From contig NZ_MTQP01000065.1 of the NCBI RefSeq assembly GCF_001984175.1, positions 124,001-188,000 on the forward strand: 64,000 nt of DNA, written 5' to 3'. Positions 19,411-28,504 of this stretch are shown here, one piece after another. How positions within the stretch are numbered: the first letter of the stretch is position 1; the number at the start of each line of letters is the position of its first letter. The notes below the pieces were generated by a model. It had not been told where the DNA came from. It did no database searches and was given only the letters and a program-made list of their open reading frames with translations. The position numbers and the translations under genes were made by a program. Source of the DNA: Saccharothrix sp. ALI-22-I (GTDB taxonomy: Bacteria; Actinomycetota; Actinomycetes; Mycobacteriales; Pseudonocardiaceae).

Positions 19411-20070
19411 ATGAAGCAGATCAGAGCGCGCCGGGTCGGGGCTCTGACCGCGGCGCTCGTGCTCGGCCTGGTCGTCGCGCCGCCCGCGTGGGCGGCCAAC
19501 CCGGCGGGCGTCGCGTCGGTCGGCTCCGCCGAGTTCGGCAAGGCGGGCAAGCAGGTCAGCGTGCCGCCGCTGGCGCCGTGCGCGGTGGACGGGACGACGT
19601 CCAACAAAGCCGAGCCGGTGGTCCGCCCGGGCGTCCGGTTCGGCGCCGGGACGTCGTCGTGCACCACGACGGTCGTGGACCCGGCGAACAGCACCACGAC
19701 CACGACGTCCGAGGCGACCGGCACCGATTTCGAACTGTCCGCCCTGATCCCGGCGGGCGGCCCACGCCTGCGCGTGGCCAGGTGGAAGGTCACCTGCACC
19801 GCAACCGAGTCCGGCACCAACGCCGGCCTGTCGCTCGGCGGCATTCAAGGCTTCCCCGGCCTACCGGAGCAGCTCCCCGCCAACCACGTCCACGAGGTCA
19901 AAGACCCCCACGGCACCCTCCTGGCCACCGCCACCTTCGGCGAGACGACCCTCCCCACCCTTAACGACGGCAGCATCGCGATGAACCTCCTCCACCTCCG
20001 CTTCACCCCCGCCTCCACCCTCACCGGCGAAGTACTCCTAGGCACCACCGCCTGCTCACCCACCCCCTGA
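19411..20070 (+). CDS. Secreted protein of unknown function
   Basis: 219 residues with a clear Sec signal peptide (about 1-28, MKQIRARRVGALTAALVLGL... AWAA). The mature part has four cysteines (LAPCAVDG, TSSCTTTV, KVTCTAT, TTACSPTP), so two disulfides are possible. The composition suggests a beta-rich exported domain. I do not recognise the family, and there is no wall-sorting motif or C-terminal helix, so it is probably released. GGGATGGAAACCGAAAGGG upstream gives a weak ribosome site. A 22-bp repeat array begins 12 bases after the stop. Confidence 0.75.
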   Translation: MKQIRARRVGALTAALVLGLVVAPPAWAANPAGVASVGSAEFGKAGKQVSVPPLAPCAVDGTTSNKAEPVVRPGVRFGAGTSSCTTTVVDPANSTTTTTSEATGTDFELSALIPAGGPRLRVARWKVTCTATESGTNAGLSLGGIQGFPGLPEQLPANHVHEVKDPHGTLLATATFGETTLPTLNDGSIAMNLLHLRFTPASTLTGEVLLGTTACSPTP

Positions 20071-20081
20071 CCCCAACCCCC

Positions 20082-20320
20082 AACTCCCAAGAGTCGAACC
20101 CCCAGACCCCGAGAGTCGAACCTTCAGGCCCCGTGAGTTCAACGCTCAGGACACCCGTGCCCCGTCCTGAGCGTTGAACTCGCCCTACCTGAGCGTTCGA
20201 CTCTCGCGACGCGAACGTACGACTCACGCGCGTGTCCAACGTTGAGAACGCGCGTGTCCAACGTTCAGAACAGGCGTGTCCAACGTTCGGAACACCCGAG
20301 TTGAACGCTCAGAACGTGCG
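20082..20320. repeat. 22-bp intergenic repeat array R3, with internal inversions
   Basis: About ten units: three forward (GAGTCGAACC.., GAGTTCAACGCTCAGG), three reversed (GTCCTGAGCGTTGAACTC onward), then four forward (GTGTCCAACGTT.. three times, GAGTTGAACGCTCAG once). It fills the gap between convergent genes 19411-20070 and pncA. Confidence 0.9.
20135..20181. terminator. Perfect 18-bp inverted repeat formed by two opposed units of array R3
   Basis: GAGTTCAACGCTCAGGAC (20135-20152) and GTCCTGAGCGTTGAACTC (20164-20181) are exact reverse complements around an 11-base loop. Position between convergent genes suggests a bidirectional terminator, but this is inference. Confidence 0.65.
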
Positions 20321-20333
20321 GATCGCGGTTGGG

Positions 20334-20903
20334 TCAGCTGAGGCGGGGTGTTCCGGACAGCGTCACGCCGGCCTCGCCGAGCTGCGTCAACGCGTTGTCC
20401 ACCGTCGTGGACGCCACCCCGGCCGTCAGGTCCAGCAGCACGGTCGTCGAGAACCCGGCGGCAGCGGCGTCCAACGCGGTGGCCCGCACGCAGTGATCGG
20501 TGGCGATCCCCACCACGTCCACCTGTTCCACCCCACGCGCCCGCAACCAGTCCGCCAGCCGCTCACCCGCCCCCGACGCCCCCTCGAACCCCGAGTACGC
20601 CGCCGCGTAAGCCCCCTTGGAGAACACCGCCTCCACCGCCGTCACGTCCAACTCCGGGTGGAACGACGCCCCGGCCGTCCCCGCCACGCAGTGCACCGGC
20701 CACGAGTCCACGAAATCCGGCGTCTCGCTGAAGTGCGACCCCGGCTCCACGTGATAATCACGGGTCGCCACGACGTGGTCGTACGACGAGGACGCCACGT
20801 GCGCCGAGATCGCCGCCGCGACGGCCGCACCACCCGCCACCGCCAGGGAGCCGCCCTCGCAGAAGTCGTTCTGCACATCCACCACGATCAGCGCCTTGCT
20901 CAT
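20334..20903 (-). CDS. pncA: Nicotinamidase (isochorismatase-like hydrolase)
   Basis: 189 residues of the cysteine hydrolase superfamily. Catalytic Asp is in VVDVQNDF, the metal-site histidines in ATRDYHVEPGSHF, the catalytic Lys in VFSKGAYAAAYSGF, and the nucleophile Cys in GIATDHCVRATALDA. PncA converts nicotinamide to nicotinate for NAD salvage. The start is the ATG at 20903, overlapping the stop of pncB (TGATG). The product of one gene is the substrate of the next, so pncB-pncA form a Preiss-Handler salvage operon. In mycobacteria only pncB sits here. Confidence 0.93.
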   Translation of the reverse strand: MSKALIVVDVQNDFCEGGSLAVAGGAAVAAAISAHVASSSYDHVVATRDYHVEPGSHFSETPDFVDSWPVHCVAGTAGASFHPELDVTAVEAVFSKGAYAAAYSGFEGASGAGERLADWLRARGVEQVDVVGIATDHCVRATALDAAAAGFSTTVLLDLTAGVASTTVDNALTQLGEAGVTLSGTPRLS

Positions 20904-22186
20904 CACGCCCCCTGCAGGAAAGTCGTCGGAATCGCGGGCTCGCCGCGGGACAGCTTCAGCCCCTCCCACGGCACGGTCACCAGGGCGGCACGCAGCCGTT
21001 CCCGGCTCTCCCCCAGGGTGTCCACGCCGTCCACCCGTTGTCCAGCACGCATCAGCGGCACGGCGAGCAGCCGGTCGTGCGCCCCCAGCGACGGCTCCGC
21101 CGAGTGCGGGAACACGACCTCCTCCAATGCCGTCCCGGTCTCCTTGTGCCGCCGCAACGCGTTCTTCCGCCCACCGCGCGACTCCTTGTGCGAGCTGCGC
21201 TTCTCCACCGGTCGCCCCTCCACCTCGACCAGCTTGTAGACCATGCCCGCGGTCGGCGCGCCGGACCCCGTGACCAGCGAAGTGCCCACGCCGTAAGCGT
21301 CCACCGGCTCCGCCCGCAGCATCGCGATCGAGTACTCGTCCAGGTCGCCGGACACCACGATCCGGGTGTTCCGCGCCCCCAACGAATCCAGCTGGTCCCG
21401 CGCCTGCCGCGCCAGCACGCCGAGGTCACCGGAGTCGATCCGCACCGCCCCCAGCGACGGCCCCGCGACCTGCACGGCCGTCTTGATCCCGTTCGTGATG
21501 TCGTAGGTGTCCACCAGCAGCGTCGTCCCCACACCCAACGCCTCGACCTGCGACCGGAACGCCTCCTCCTCGCTGTCGTGCAACAGCGTGAACGCGTGCG
21601 CGCACGTCCCGGCGGTCGGGATGCCGTGCCGCCGCGCCGCCTCCAGGTTCGACGTCGCGGTGAACCCCGCCAGGTACGCGGCACGGGCCGCCGCCACCGC
21701 TGCCTCCTCGTGCGTGCGGCGCGACCCCATCTCGATCATCCGCCGGCCGTTGGCCGCACCGACCATCCGCGCCGCCGCCGACGCGATCGCGCTGTCGTGG
21801 TTGAGGATCGACAGCGCCAGCGTCTCCAGCACCACGCCCACCCCGAACGGCGCCCGCACGGACAGGATCGGCGAGCCCGGGAAGTACAGCTCACCCTCCG
21901 GGTAGCCGTCCACGTCCCCGGTGAACGAGTAGTCGGCGAGCCACGACAGGGTGGCCCGGTCGACCACGTTCGTCCGCTCCAGCAGCTCCAGATCACGCTC
22001 GGAGAAGGTGAAGTCGGCGATCGCGTCCAGCAGCCTGCCGGTGCCGGCGACCACGCCGTACCGCCTGCCTTCGGGCAATCGTCGGGCGAAGACCTCGAAG
22101 ACGCACGGCCGGTCGGCGGTGCCGTCGCGCAGCGCTGCGGCGAGCATCGTCAACTCGTAGTGGTCGGTGAACAGCGACGTCGACAT
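20903..22186 (-). CDS. pncB: Nicotinate phosphoribosyltransferase
   Basis: 427 residues. [16 protein letters not shown] opens the chain, and [27 protein letters not shown] (around residue 155-185), [14 protein letters not shown] and [11 protein letters not shown] are signatures of PncB. It makes nicotinate mononucleotide from nicotinate and PRPP. I chose the ATG at 22186; codons further upstream belong to no known domain. It is divergent from clpS with about 100 bases between starts. Its position next to clpS matches pncB1 in M. tuberculosis (known gene order). Confidence 0.95.
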   Translation of the reverse strand: MSTSLFTDHYELTMLAAALRDGTADRPCVFEVFARRLPEGRRYGVVAGTGRLLDAIADFTFSERDLELLERTNVVDRATLSWLADYSFTGDVDGYPEGELYFPGSPILSVRAPFGVGVVLETLALSILNHDSAIASAAARMVGAANGRRMIEMGSRRTHEEAAVAAARAAYLAGFTATSNLEAARRHGIPTAGTCAHAFTLLHDSEEEAFRSQVEALGVGTTLLVDTYDITNGIKTAVQVAGPSLGAVRIDSGDLGVLARQARDQLDSLGARNTRIVVSGDLDEYSIAMLRAEPVDAYGVGTSLVTGSGAPTAGMVYKLVEVEGRPVEKRSSHKESRGGRKNALRRHKETGTALEEVVFPHSAEPSLGAHDRLLAVPLMRAGQRVDGVDTLGESRERLRAALVTVPWEGLKLSRGEPAIPTTFLQGA

Positions 22187-22286
22187 GGGGACAGAGCCTA
22201 GGCCCGTGCGCGCAGAAGCCCAGGCCCGTGCACACACGTGGACCTGTGGGCTCCACCACCGACGAGAACATGACACCATTGGCGGT

Positions 22287-22586
22287 ATGACCACGCCCGT
22301 CGAGCATGAGCGGACGCAGGTTGACCCGGCCGGCGAGGAGGTCCGCACGGAGGACCGCCCGTGGCAGACCTTGGTCTGGAACGACCCGGTGAACCTGATG
22401 TCCTACGTGACGTACGTGTTCCAGAAGCTGTTCGGGTACAGCCGCGACCACGCGACGAAGTTGATGCTGGACGTGCACCACAAGGGCAGGGCGATCGTGT
22501 CGTCGGGGAGCAAGGACAAAGTGGAGGCCGACGTGGCCAAGCTGCACGCGGCCGGGCTCTGGGCGACCATGCAGCGTTCGTCGTGA
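22287..22586 (+). CDS. clpS: ATP-dependent Clp protease adaptor ClpS
   Basis: 99 residues. The core [33 protein letters not shown]-like stretch (residues about 30-62) is the ClpS fold that binds N-degron substrates and hands them to ClpC/ClpP. The following HHKGRAIV.. segment is also typical. The start is the ATG at 22287. The downstream DUF2017 gene overlaps by 4 bases (GTGA), as in other actinobacteria. Confidence 0.95.
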   Translation: MTTPVEHERTQVDPAGEEVRTEDRPWQTLVWNDPVNLMSYVTYVFQKLFGYSRDHATKLMLDVHHKGRAIVSSGSKDKVEADVAKLHAAGLWATMQRSS

Positions 22587-23140
22587 AGAAGTGGACACGC
22601 ACCGGCGATGTGGTGCTCGGCCGGTTCGACCGGCAGGAGGCCGCGGTGGTGCGCGGCCTGGTGAGCCAGATCCAGGACATGCTGCTGGCACGTGCCGAAG
22701 AGGCGCCGCAGGACGAGTTGGCGGAGCTGACCGGCATCCGCACCGGCCCGTCCACGCCGCCCGACGACCCGATCCTGGGCAGACTCCTGCCCGACTTCCA
22801 CCGGCTCGATCCGGACGCGCCCGACCCGGCCGAGGTCGATTCGGCCAACGCGCTGCGGTCGTTGCACGAGCCGGAGCTGCTGGACCTCAAGACCGGTGTC
22901 GCGGCGGTGGTGCTGGAGACGTGCCCGCCCGACGGCGGTGAGGTGCGGTTGGCGTTGGAGCAGGCCGAGGCTTGGCTGTCGGCGTTGAACGACGTGCGGC
23001 TGGCGCTCGGGACGGCGTTGGACGTGCAGGAGGACATGCCGGACGAGCTGCCACCGGACGACCCGCGGTCGCCGCACCTCGGCGTGTACCACTGGCTGAC
23101 GTGGGTGCAGGAGACGCTGGTCGAAGCGGTCATGAGCTGA
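22583..23140 (+). CDS. DUF2017 family protein
   Basis: 185 residues, helical and acidic, matching the actinobacterial DUF2017 family found directly after clpS. Features visible are an N-terminal [17 protein letters not shown] helix, [13 protein letters not shown], and a C-terminal [15 protein letters not shown]. Function is unknown; the fixed association with clpS suggests a role in Clp-mediated proteolysis or its regulation, which is inference. The GTG start overlaps clpS, and its stop overlaps the next gene (TGATG), so three genes are co-translated. Confidence 0.9.
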   Translation: MKKWTRTGDVVLGRFDRQEAAVVRGLVSQIQDMLLARAEEAPQDELAELTGIRTGPSTPPDDPILGRLLPDFHRLDPDAPDPAEVDSANALRSLHEPELLDLKTGVAAVVLETCPPDGGEVRLALEQAEAWLSALNDVRLALGTALDVQEDMPDELPPDDPRSPHLGVYHWLTWVQETLVEAVMS

Positions 23141-23709
23141 TGCTGGTCGGGCGCGCGCCAGGGGTGGCGGTGCTGTTGACGCCTGCCGGCGCGGTGGCCG
23201 GGGTGGACGTTCGCGGTGCGCCGGTAGGGACGCGTGAGCTGGACTTGCTGGACCCGTCGACGTTGGTGCAGCGGGTGCACGCGGTGGTGCTGGCCGGTGG
23301 TGGACTGGCGGCTGCCGACGGGGTCGTGCGGTGGTTGGCGGAGCGCGGGCACGGGTTCCCGGTGGGCGTGCGGCCGTTCGAGGTCGTGCCGATCGTGCCC
23401 GCGGCGGCGGCTTTGGGGCTCGCCTCGGGCGACGGGTACGCGGCCTGTGAAGCGGCGTCCGACGACGTGCCCACGGCCCTGGCCGTCGTCGGCGACACAG
23501 CGGTGGGCCTGGTCGTGGTGGATGCCGAAGTCGGTCCGGCCGAATGCCGAAGGGTCGCGATGTCGGCGCACGACGGGTTCGCACGAGCCGGCGTGACGGT
23601 GCCCGCCACCGTGTTCGCCGTGGCCACAGGCGCGCCAACCGGCACCCCGTTGAACGACCTCTGCACCACCGCCGCCGACGCCCTGGAACACGCAGCCCAA
23701 AACCCCTAA
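23140..23709 (+). CDS. Internally shortened P1 (DmpA-like) peptidase
   Basis: 189 residues. The first ~100 match P1 peptidases (VAVLLTPAGAVAGVDVRG, GTRELDLLDPS, VVLAGGGLAAADGVVRWLAERG, VPIVPAAAA) and the end matches too (AMSAHDGFARAG, TVFAVATGAPTG). Full-length relatives are over 300 residues. The central part, with the GAGTGA..GG segment and the self-cleavage nucleophile, is missing or unrecognisable, so classical aminopeptidase activity is unlikely. It is the syntenic counterpart of M. tuberculosis Rv1333. It may be decaying or may have a binding role. Array R4 begins 18 bases after the stop. Confidence 0.75.
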   Translation: MLVGRAPGVAVLLTPAGAVAGVDVRGAPVGTRELDLLDPSTLVQRVHAVVLAGGGLAAADGVVRWLAERGHGFPVGVRPFEVVPIVPAAAALGLASGDGYAACEAASDDVPTALAVVGDTAVGLVVVDAEVGPAECRRVAMSAHDGFARAGVTVPATVFAVATGAPTGTPLNDLCTTAADALEHAAQNP

Positions 23710-23726
23710 CCGCCCACCCACCCCAC

Positions 23727-23836
23727 ATTCCGAACGTTCAACTCACCCATTCCGAACGTTGGACACGCGCGTTCTGAGCGTTGGACACGCGCGTTCTGAG
23801 CGTTGAACTCATCGGTCCTGGGGGTTCGACTCTCGG
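23727..23836 (-). repeat. 22-bp intergenic repeat array R4 (5 units, reverse)
   Basis: Units start at 23727, 23749, 23771, 23793 and 23815, exactly 22 bp apart. Cores read GAACGTTCAACTC, GAACGTTGGACAC, GAGCGTTGGACAC, GAGCGTTGAACTC and GGGGTTCGACTC. It lies between two rightward genes. Confidence 0.93.
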
Positions 23837-23915
23837 GGGTGAGGGAGTGAGGGGTGGGATGGGCCTCGAAGGGGTGGAGGGGGTGTGGAGGGCTGGGGGT
23901 GGGTACCCGGAGGGC

Positions 23916-24470
23916 ATGTCGGGTGTGCAGAGGGTGTTCAGGTGGGTGCGGACTAGTCCGGCGGTGGACAAGGCGGCCGGGGCGTTGGCGGAGGTGGTGC
24001 CGGCGGCGTTGCGGCGGCGTGAGGTGACGGGGCTGCTGGGCAAGCGGGCTTGGGGGCGGCCGGTGCATCCGGCTGTGGTGGTGTTGCCGATCGGGTTGTA
24101 CGCGGCGTCGGCGGCGTTGGATTTGATGCCGGGTGGCAGCAGGGCGGCTCGGGTGGCGATCGGGGCCGGGTTGGCGGTGGCGCCGGCGTCGTTGGCGACG
24201 GAGCTGGCCGAGTACGGGACGTTGGACGAGAAGCAGCGGCGGGCGGCGTTCGTGCAGTTGGTCGCGAACGCGGCGGCGGACGTGTGCTACCTCACGTCGT
24301 TCCGGCTGCGCGGGCACGGGTTCGGCGTGGTGGCCAGGGGCGTCTCGGCGCTCGGGCTGGCGGCGCTCGGCGCGGGCGGTCTGCTGGGCGGGGGCGGTCT
24401 GCTGGGCGCCCGGCCGGGGTATTCGACGGCTTCCGCGAGCGTCCGCGAGCCGGTCCGCGAACCGGTGTAG
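23916..24470 (+). CDS. DUF2231 membrane protein
   Basis: 184 residues. GRPVHPAVVVLPIGLYAASAAL is the DUF2231 signature (xxHP...PIG), followed by further hydrophobic helices; about four span the membrane, and the C-terminus is Gly/Leu-rich then basic. The family is of unknown function, often found with redox proteins. The start at 23916 is chosen because upstream in-frame sequence runs into repeat array R4; GGAGGG lies 5-10 bases before it. A second DUF2231 gene sits at 33631. It is inserted between the P1 peptidase and mec genes, which are adjacent in mycobacteria. Confidence 0.8.
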   Translation: MSGVQRVFRWVRTSPAVDKAAGALAEVVPAALRRREVTGLLGKRAWGRPVHPAVVVLPIGLYAASAALDLMPGGSRAARVAIGAGLAVAPASLATELAEYGTLDEKQRRAAFVQLVANAAADVCYLTSFRLRGHGFGVVARGVSALGLAALGAGGLLGGGGLLGARPGYSTASASVREPVREPV

Positions 24471-24521
24471 TGCGGGTTCTCACACGGCGGGACACCTTCC
24501 CCCACCACGTAGGATGAAGGC

Positions 24522-24977
24522 GTGCTGGTGATTCGCCGTGACCTCGTGGACGCGATGGTGGCTCATGCCCGTCGTGACCACCCGGATGAGGCATGCGGGA
24601 TCATCGCGGGCCCCGAGGGCTCCGACCGCCCGGAGCGGTTCGTCGCGATGGACAACGCCGAGCGCTCGCCGACCTTCTACCGCTTCGACTCGATGGAACA
24701 GCTCCGGGTGCACCGCGAGATGGAACGCAACGACGAAGAGACGGTCGTCGTCTACCACTCGCACACCGCGACGGAGCCGTACCCGTCCCGCACGGACATC
24801 TCCTACGCCAGTGAGCCGAACGCGCACTACGTCCTGATCTCCACCCGGGACCCGGAGCAGCACGAGCTGCGCTCCTACCGGATCGTGGACGGCGTGGTGA
24901 CCGAAGAACCGGTCGAGGTCGTCGAGTCGTACATGTTCGCCCACACCGGCGCCGACGACACGCCCGACTGTCCCTGA
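24522..24977 (+). CDS. mec: JAMM/M67 metalloprotease (CysO-cysteine peptidase)
   Basis: 151 residues with the JAMM zinc site: an N-terminal Glu in HPDEACGIIAG and VVYHSHTATEPYPSRTD (H-x-H...S..D). Mec hydrolyses the CysO-cysteine adduct made by CysM, freeing cysteine and regenerating the carrier. It is followed by cysO and cysM in the same order as Rv1334-Rv1336 of M. tuberculosis. The GTG start has AGGATGAAGG just upstream. Confidence 0.94.
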   Translation: MLVIRRDLVDAMVAHARRDHPDEACGIIAGPEGSDRPERFVAMDNAERSPTFYRFDSMEQLRVHREMERNDEETVVVYHSHTATEPYPSRTDISYASEPNAHYVLISTRDPEQHELRSYRIVDGVVTEEPVEVVESYMFAHTGADDTPDCP

Positions 24978-25028
24978 GCTGCGTCTTCGCACCACCTTCA
25001 CCAAACCCGGCTCCTCGGAGGTTCCAGC

Positions 25029-25301
25029 ATGGCCGTCATCGTCTCCATCCCCACGATCCTGCGCACCCACACGGGCGGGAAGAAGTCGGTCGAGGCCGCG
25101 GGCGAGACGCTCGCCCAGGTCATCGACGACTTGGAGACCAACCACGGTGGCCTGAAGCAGCGCCTGGTCAAGGAAGGCGCGCTCCACCGGTTCGTCAACG
25201 TCTACGTCAACGACGAGGACGTGCGGTTCGCGGGCGGCCTCGAAGCCGCGGTCAAGGACGGCGACACCGTGACCATCCTCCCGGCCGTCGCCGGCGGCTG
25301 A
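25029..25301 (+). CDS. cysO: Sulfur-carrier protein CysO (ThiS/MoaD-like)
   Basis: 90 residues of ubiquitin-like fold ending in the required Gly-Gly (PAVAGG), which is converted to a thiocarboxylate to carry sulfur. FVNVYVNDEDVRF and DGDTVTILPAVAGG are hallmark segments. It donates sulfur to O-phosphoserine bound by CysM. CGGAGG lies about 10 bases before the ATG. It sits between mec and cysM, forming a complete oxidation-resistant cysteine pathway. Confidence 0.95.
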   Translation: MAVIVSIPTILRTHTGGKKSVEAAGETLAQVIDDLETNHGGLKQRLVKEGALHRFVNVYVNDEDVRFAGGLEAAVKDGDTVTILPAVAGG

Positions 25302-25331
25302 GCCAGGCCGATCCAGGCCGATCCGGCCTGA

Positions 25332-26303
<972 letters not shown>

Positions 26304-26365
26304 CGCCCCCGGGAGCGTCGGTAGGACCGGAAGCCTTTGTAGGACCGGAAAGCCTTGGTAGGACA

Positions 26366-26400
26366 GGAGAAGGGCCCCGCAGCGCGCGGGGCCCTTCTCC
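26366..26400 (+). terminator. Strong bidirectional hairpin after cysM
   Basis: A perfect 15-bp stem (GGAGAAGGGCCCCGC / GCGGGGCCCTTCTCC) with a 5-base loop lies between cysM and the convergent esterase pseudogene. Just before it, three imperfect copies of GTAGGACCGGAA occur (about 26321-26364). Confidence 0.88.
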
Positions 26401-26429
26401 TCGTTGCAGCCGGTATTCCAGCCGGTATT

Positions 26430-27191
26430 TCAGCGATCGCGCACGCGGCTCCGTTGAGCGTGAACGAGGTCGGCTTGCCGGTGTTGCCGCTGTGGGTGGC
26501 CTGGAACCCGATGTCGACCGACCCGCTCGGGTTGATGGTGCCGTTGTAGGACGCGTTGCGCGCCGTGATGGCACCGCTGGTCGGTGAGTACGTGGCGTTC
26601 CACCCGCTGGTGATGGTCTGCCCGCTGGGCAGGGTGAACGCGAGCTGCCAGCCGTTGATGGCGCTGGTGCCGGTGTTGGCGACGGTGACACTCGCGGTCA
26701 GACCCGTGTTCCAGGCGTTGACGCCGTAGGTGACCTTGCAGCCACCGGTCGGCGGGTTGCCCGTGGTGGTTGTCGTCGGCGTGGTGGTTGTGGTGCTAGT
26801 AACGGGTGCGGGTCCAGCCGGACTGCGGGCTGTCGGTGGCCGTCGGCGTGGTGGACAGGACGTTGGTCCACTGGTCGATCTCCTCGCCGAAGTTCGGGTA
26901 CCGCAGCATGTCGTCCGCCGTGTCGTGCCACAGCTGCACGCGCGGCCGTGCGCCGCTGTAGCCGGGGTAGGCGGAACGCGCGATGTCGCCCCACTCCTGC
27001 GGCGTCTTGAGCACCTGGCCGTACTGGTCGGCCAGCCGGGCGAAGTCCGTGCCCGAGTGGAACGCCGGGCCGGTGACTTCGGTGAGCGTGGCGGCCGACG
27101 CCTGCGGTGCGGCCACGAAGGCCAGCACGAAGGCCGCCGTGGCGACGACTGAGGTGGCGAGGGCGCTCAGGACCTTCGCGCGGGTTCTCAC
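26430..27191 (-). pseudogene. Decayed CE1 (PHB-type) acetylxylan esterase with C-terminal CBM2
   Basis: Reading leftwards: a GTG start, an intact signal peptide ([13 protein letters not shown]... [10 protein letters not shown]), then joined pieces of a PHB-type esterase ([18 protein letters not shown]; then [50 protein letters not shown]) and a stop. The segments that carry the catalytic serine (G-x-S-x-G) are absent. Beyond the stop, in another frame, lies a Thr-rich linker and a full cellulose-binding module family 2 (CKVTYGVNAWNTGLTASVTV ... FTLNGAACA). So at least three deletions have removed the catalytic core. It overlaps the upstream deacetylase stop by GTGA, showing that the two once formed an operon. 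Confidence 0.8.
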
Positions 27192-27880
27192 GGTGCCACC
27201 ACCTGTCCGGAGCTGTTGATGCGACCGGGGCACAGGTTCTTGGCCGCCAGGCCCTGCACGATCCGCGGCACGGCGTTGATCGTGCTCTGGTAGCCGTCGT
27301 GCATGAGCACGATCGCGCCGGCGTTCGCGCCGGTCGCCGTGCGGACGATGGCGTCGGTGGACGCGCCGTTCCAGTCCTGCGTGTCGACCGACCAGGTGAC
27401 CTGCCGCAGGCCGAGCTTGCTCGCCTCGTTCTGCACGGTGGCGTTCGTCGCGCCGTACGGCGGGCGGAACAGGGTCGGCGTCACGCCGGTGGCGTTGCGG
27501 ATCGCGTTCTGCGTGTCGCCCAACTCCTTGGCCACGGCCGCCGCGCTCAGGTTCGTCAGGTACGGGTGCGACCACGAGTGGTTGGCCAACCACATGCCGG
27601 CCGAGTTGGTCTCCCGCGCCAACTGCGGCTGCTGCTGCACGCGTGAGCCCATGTCGAAGAACGTGGCCCGAGCACCCGCCGCGCGCAGGGCGGCCAGCAG
27701 GGAGCGAGTGGTCTGCGGGTTCGGCCCGTCGTCGTAGGTCAGTGCGACGTACCCGTTGCACGCGAGGGCGGTGGGTCCGCCGGATACGGCGTTCGCGGCG
27801 CCGGCGACGCCGGCGGCGCTCGTGGAGAACAACGCAGCGGCGAGCATCAGCACCACGGCCAGAAGGCTTCTCAAGACCAT
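27188..27880 (-). CDS. Secreted polysaccharide deacetylase (CE4; acetylxylan esterase-like)
   Basis: 230 residues. Signal peptide about 1-28, then a NodB domain: [14 protein letters not shown] (metal Asp), NHSWSHPYL (H-x3-H metal site), RPPYGATN (catalytic R-P-P-Y-G) and [14 protein letters not shown]4 enzymes remove acetyl groups from chitin, peptidoglycan or xylan. The opening [15 protein letters not shown] and pairing with a CE1-CBM2 gene favour acetylxylan, as for Streptomyces AxeA. This copy lacks a binding module. The ATG has AAGGAGGAGG just upstream. The partner esterase gene is broken. Confidence 0.88.
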   Translation of the reverse strand: MVLRSLLAVVLMLAAALFSTSAAGVAGAANAVSGGPTALACNGYVALTYDDGPNPQTTRSLLAALRAAGARATFFDMGSRVQQQPQLARETNSAGMWLANHSWSHPYLTNLSAAAVAKELGDTQNAIRNATGVTPTLFRPPYGATNATVQNEASKLGLRQVTWSVDTQDWNGASTDAIVRTATGANAGAIVLMHDGYQSTINAVPRIVQGLAAKNLCPGRINSSGQVVAP

Positions 27881-28504
27881 TTCCTCCTCCTTGAGGTCAC
27901 GTCGAGAGCTGTCGTCACTATGTGTTCACCGCGCCGCCGTCGACAACGAGTTTCGTGAAGTTGCGAGTCTCAAATGGTGTGCTGAGCTGCACGAACACAC
28001 AATGCACCCATTTGGTGGCGTGGTTTACACGGAGAAACTTTCGGGCGACCGGCGAGGTGTTGCCGACCGCGCGACCGCCGGCTCGCCCGATCGTGGGTCG
28101 AGCACCCGTGCCGCCTCGTGCCGTCTCACGCCGCCTGCTCCGGGGGAGGGGCGAGAGCTATCGCTCACCTGATTCGCGGACGTCCTTTGCGTGACCGCCA
28201 CGCGATTTCAAGAAGCCATTCGGGTGTCGGCCCGGGCTCGGGGGCGGGAAGTTCGCCACTGGACGCTTCCACGAATACCGCCGCCCGTTCAGTCCAACGC
28301 GATGTGGTCGTTGTGATAAGCCGCTCACCTGCGCATCCGTTGGTCGACATGCCGGGCTCTCGCCCGACTTCGGTAAGCCGCAGATAGTTCCGTCCTGCGC
28401 GGGTTGATGCATTCGAGTGAACTTATAGGGGATCTATGTTCGCGGCTCCGACCCATGGTCTTTCCCGCATTTTTGCCGTCCGTTGGGCTGCTATCGTTCC
28501 GCCC
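27881..28504. other. 624-bp intergenic region upstream of the deacetylase and MBL genes
   Basis: I see no convincing gene on either strand. It is the shared upstream region of two divergent genes and contains one possible xylan-type operator (listed separately). The segment near 28405-28445 is AT-richer and probably holds the MBL-gene promoter. Confidence 0.5.
28033..28043. promoter_or_regulatory. Possible xylanase-type box (AGAAACTTTCG)
   Basis: AGAAACTTTCG differs by one base from the palindrome CGAAACTTTCG that I recall upstream of Streptomyces xylanase and acetylxylan esterase genes. It lies about 150 bases before the CE4 start. A single imperfect site is weak evidence. Confidence 0.3.

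Noticed and set aside
27922-28412. Short open frames in the gap upstream of the deacetylase
   Set aside because: Composition is not gene-like, no ribosome sites fit, and no motif is recognisable.
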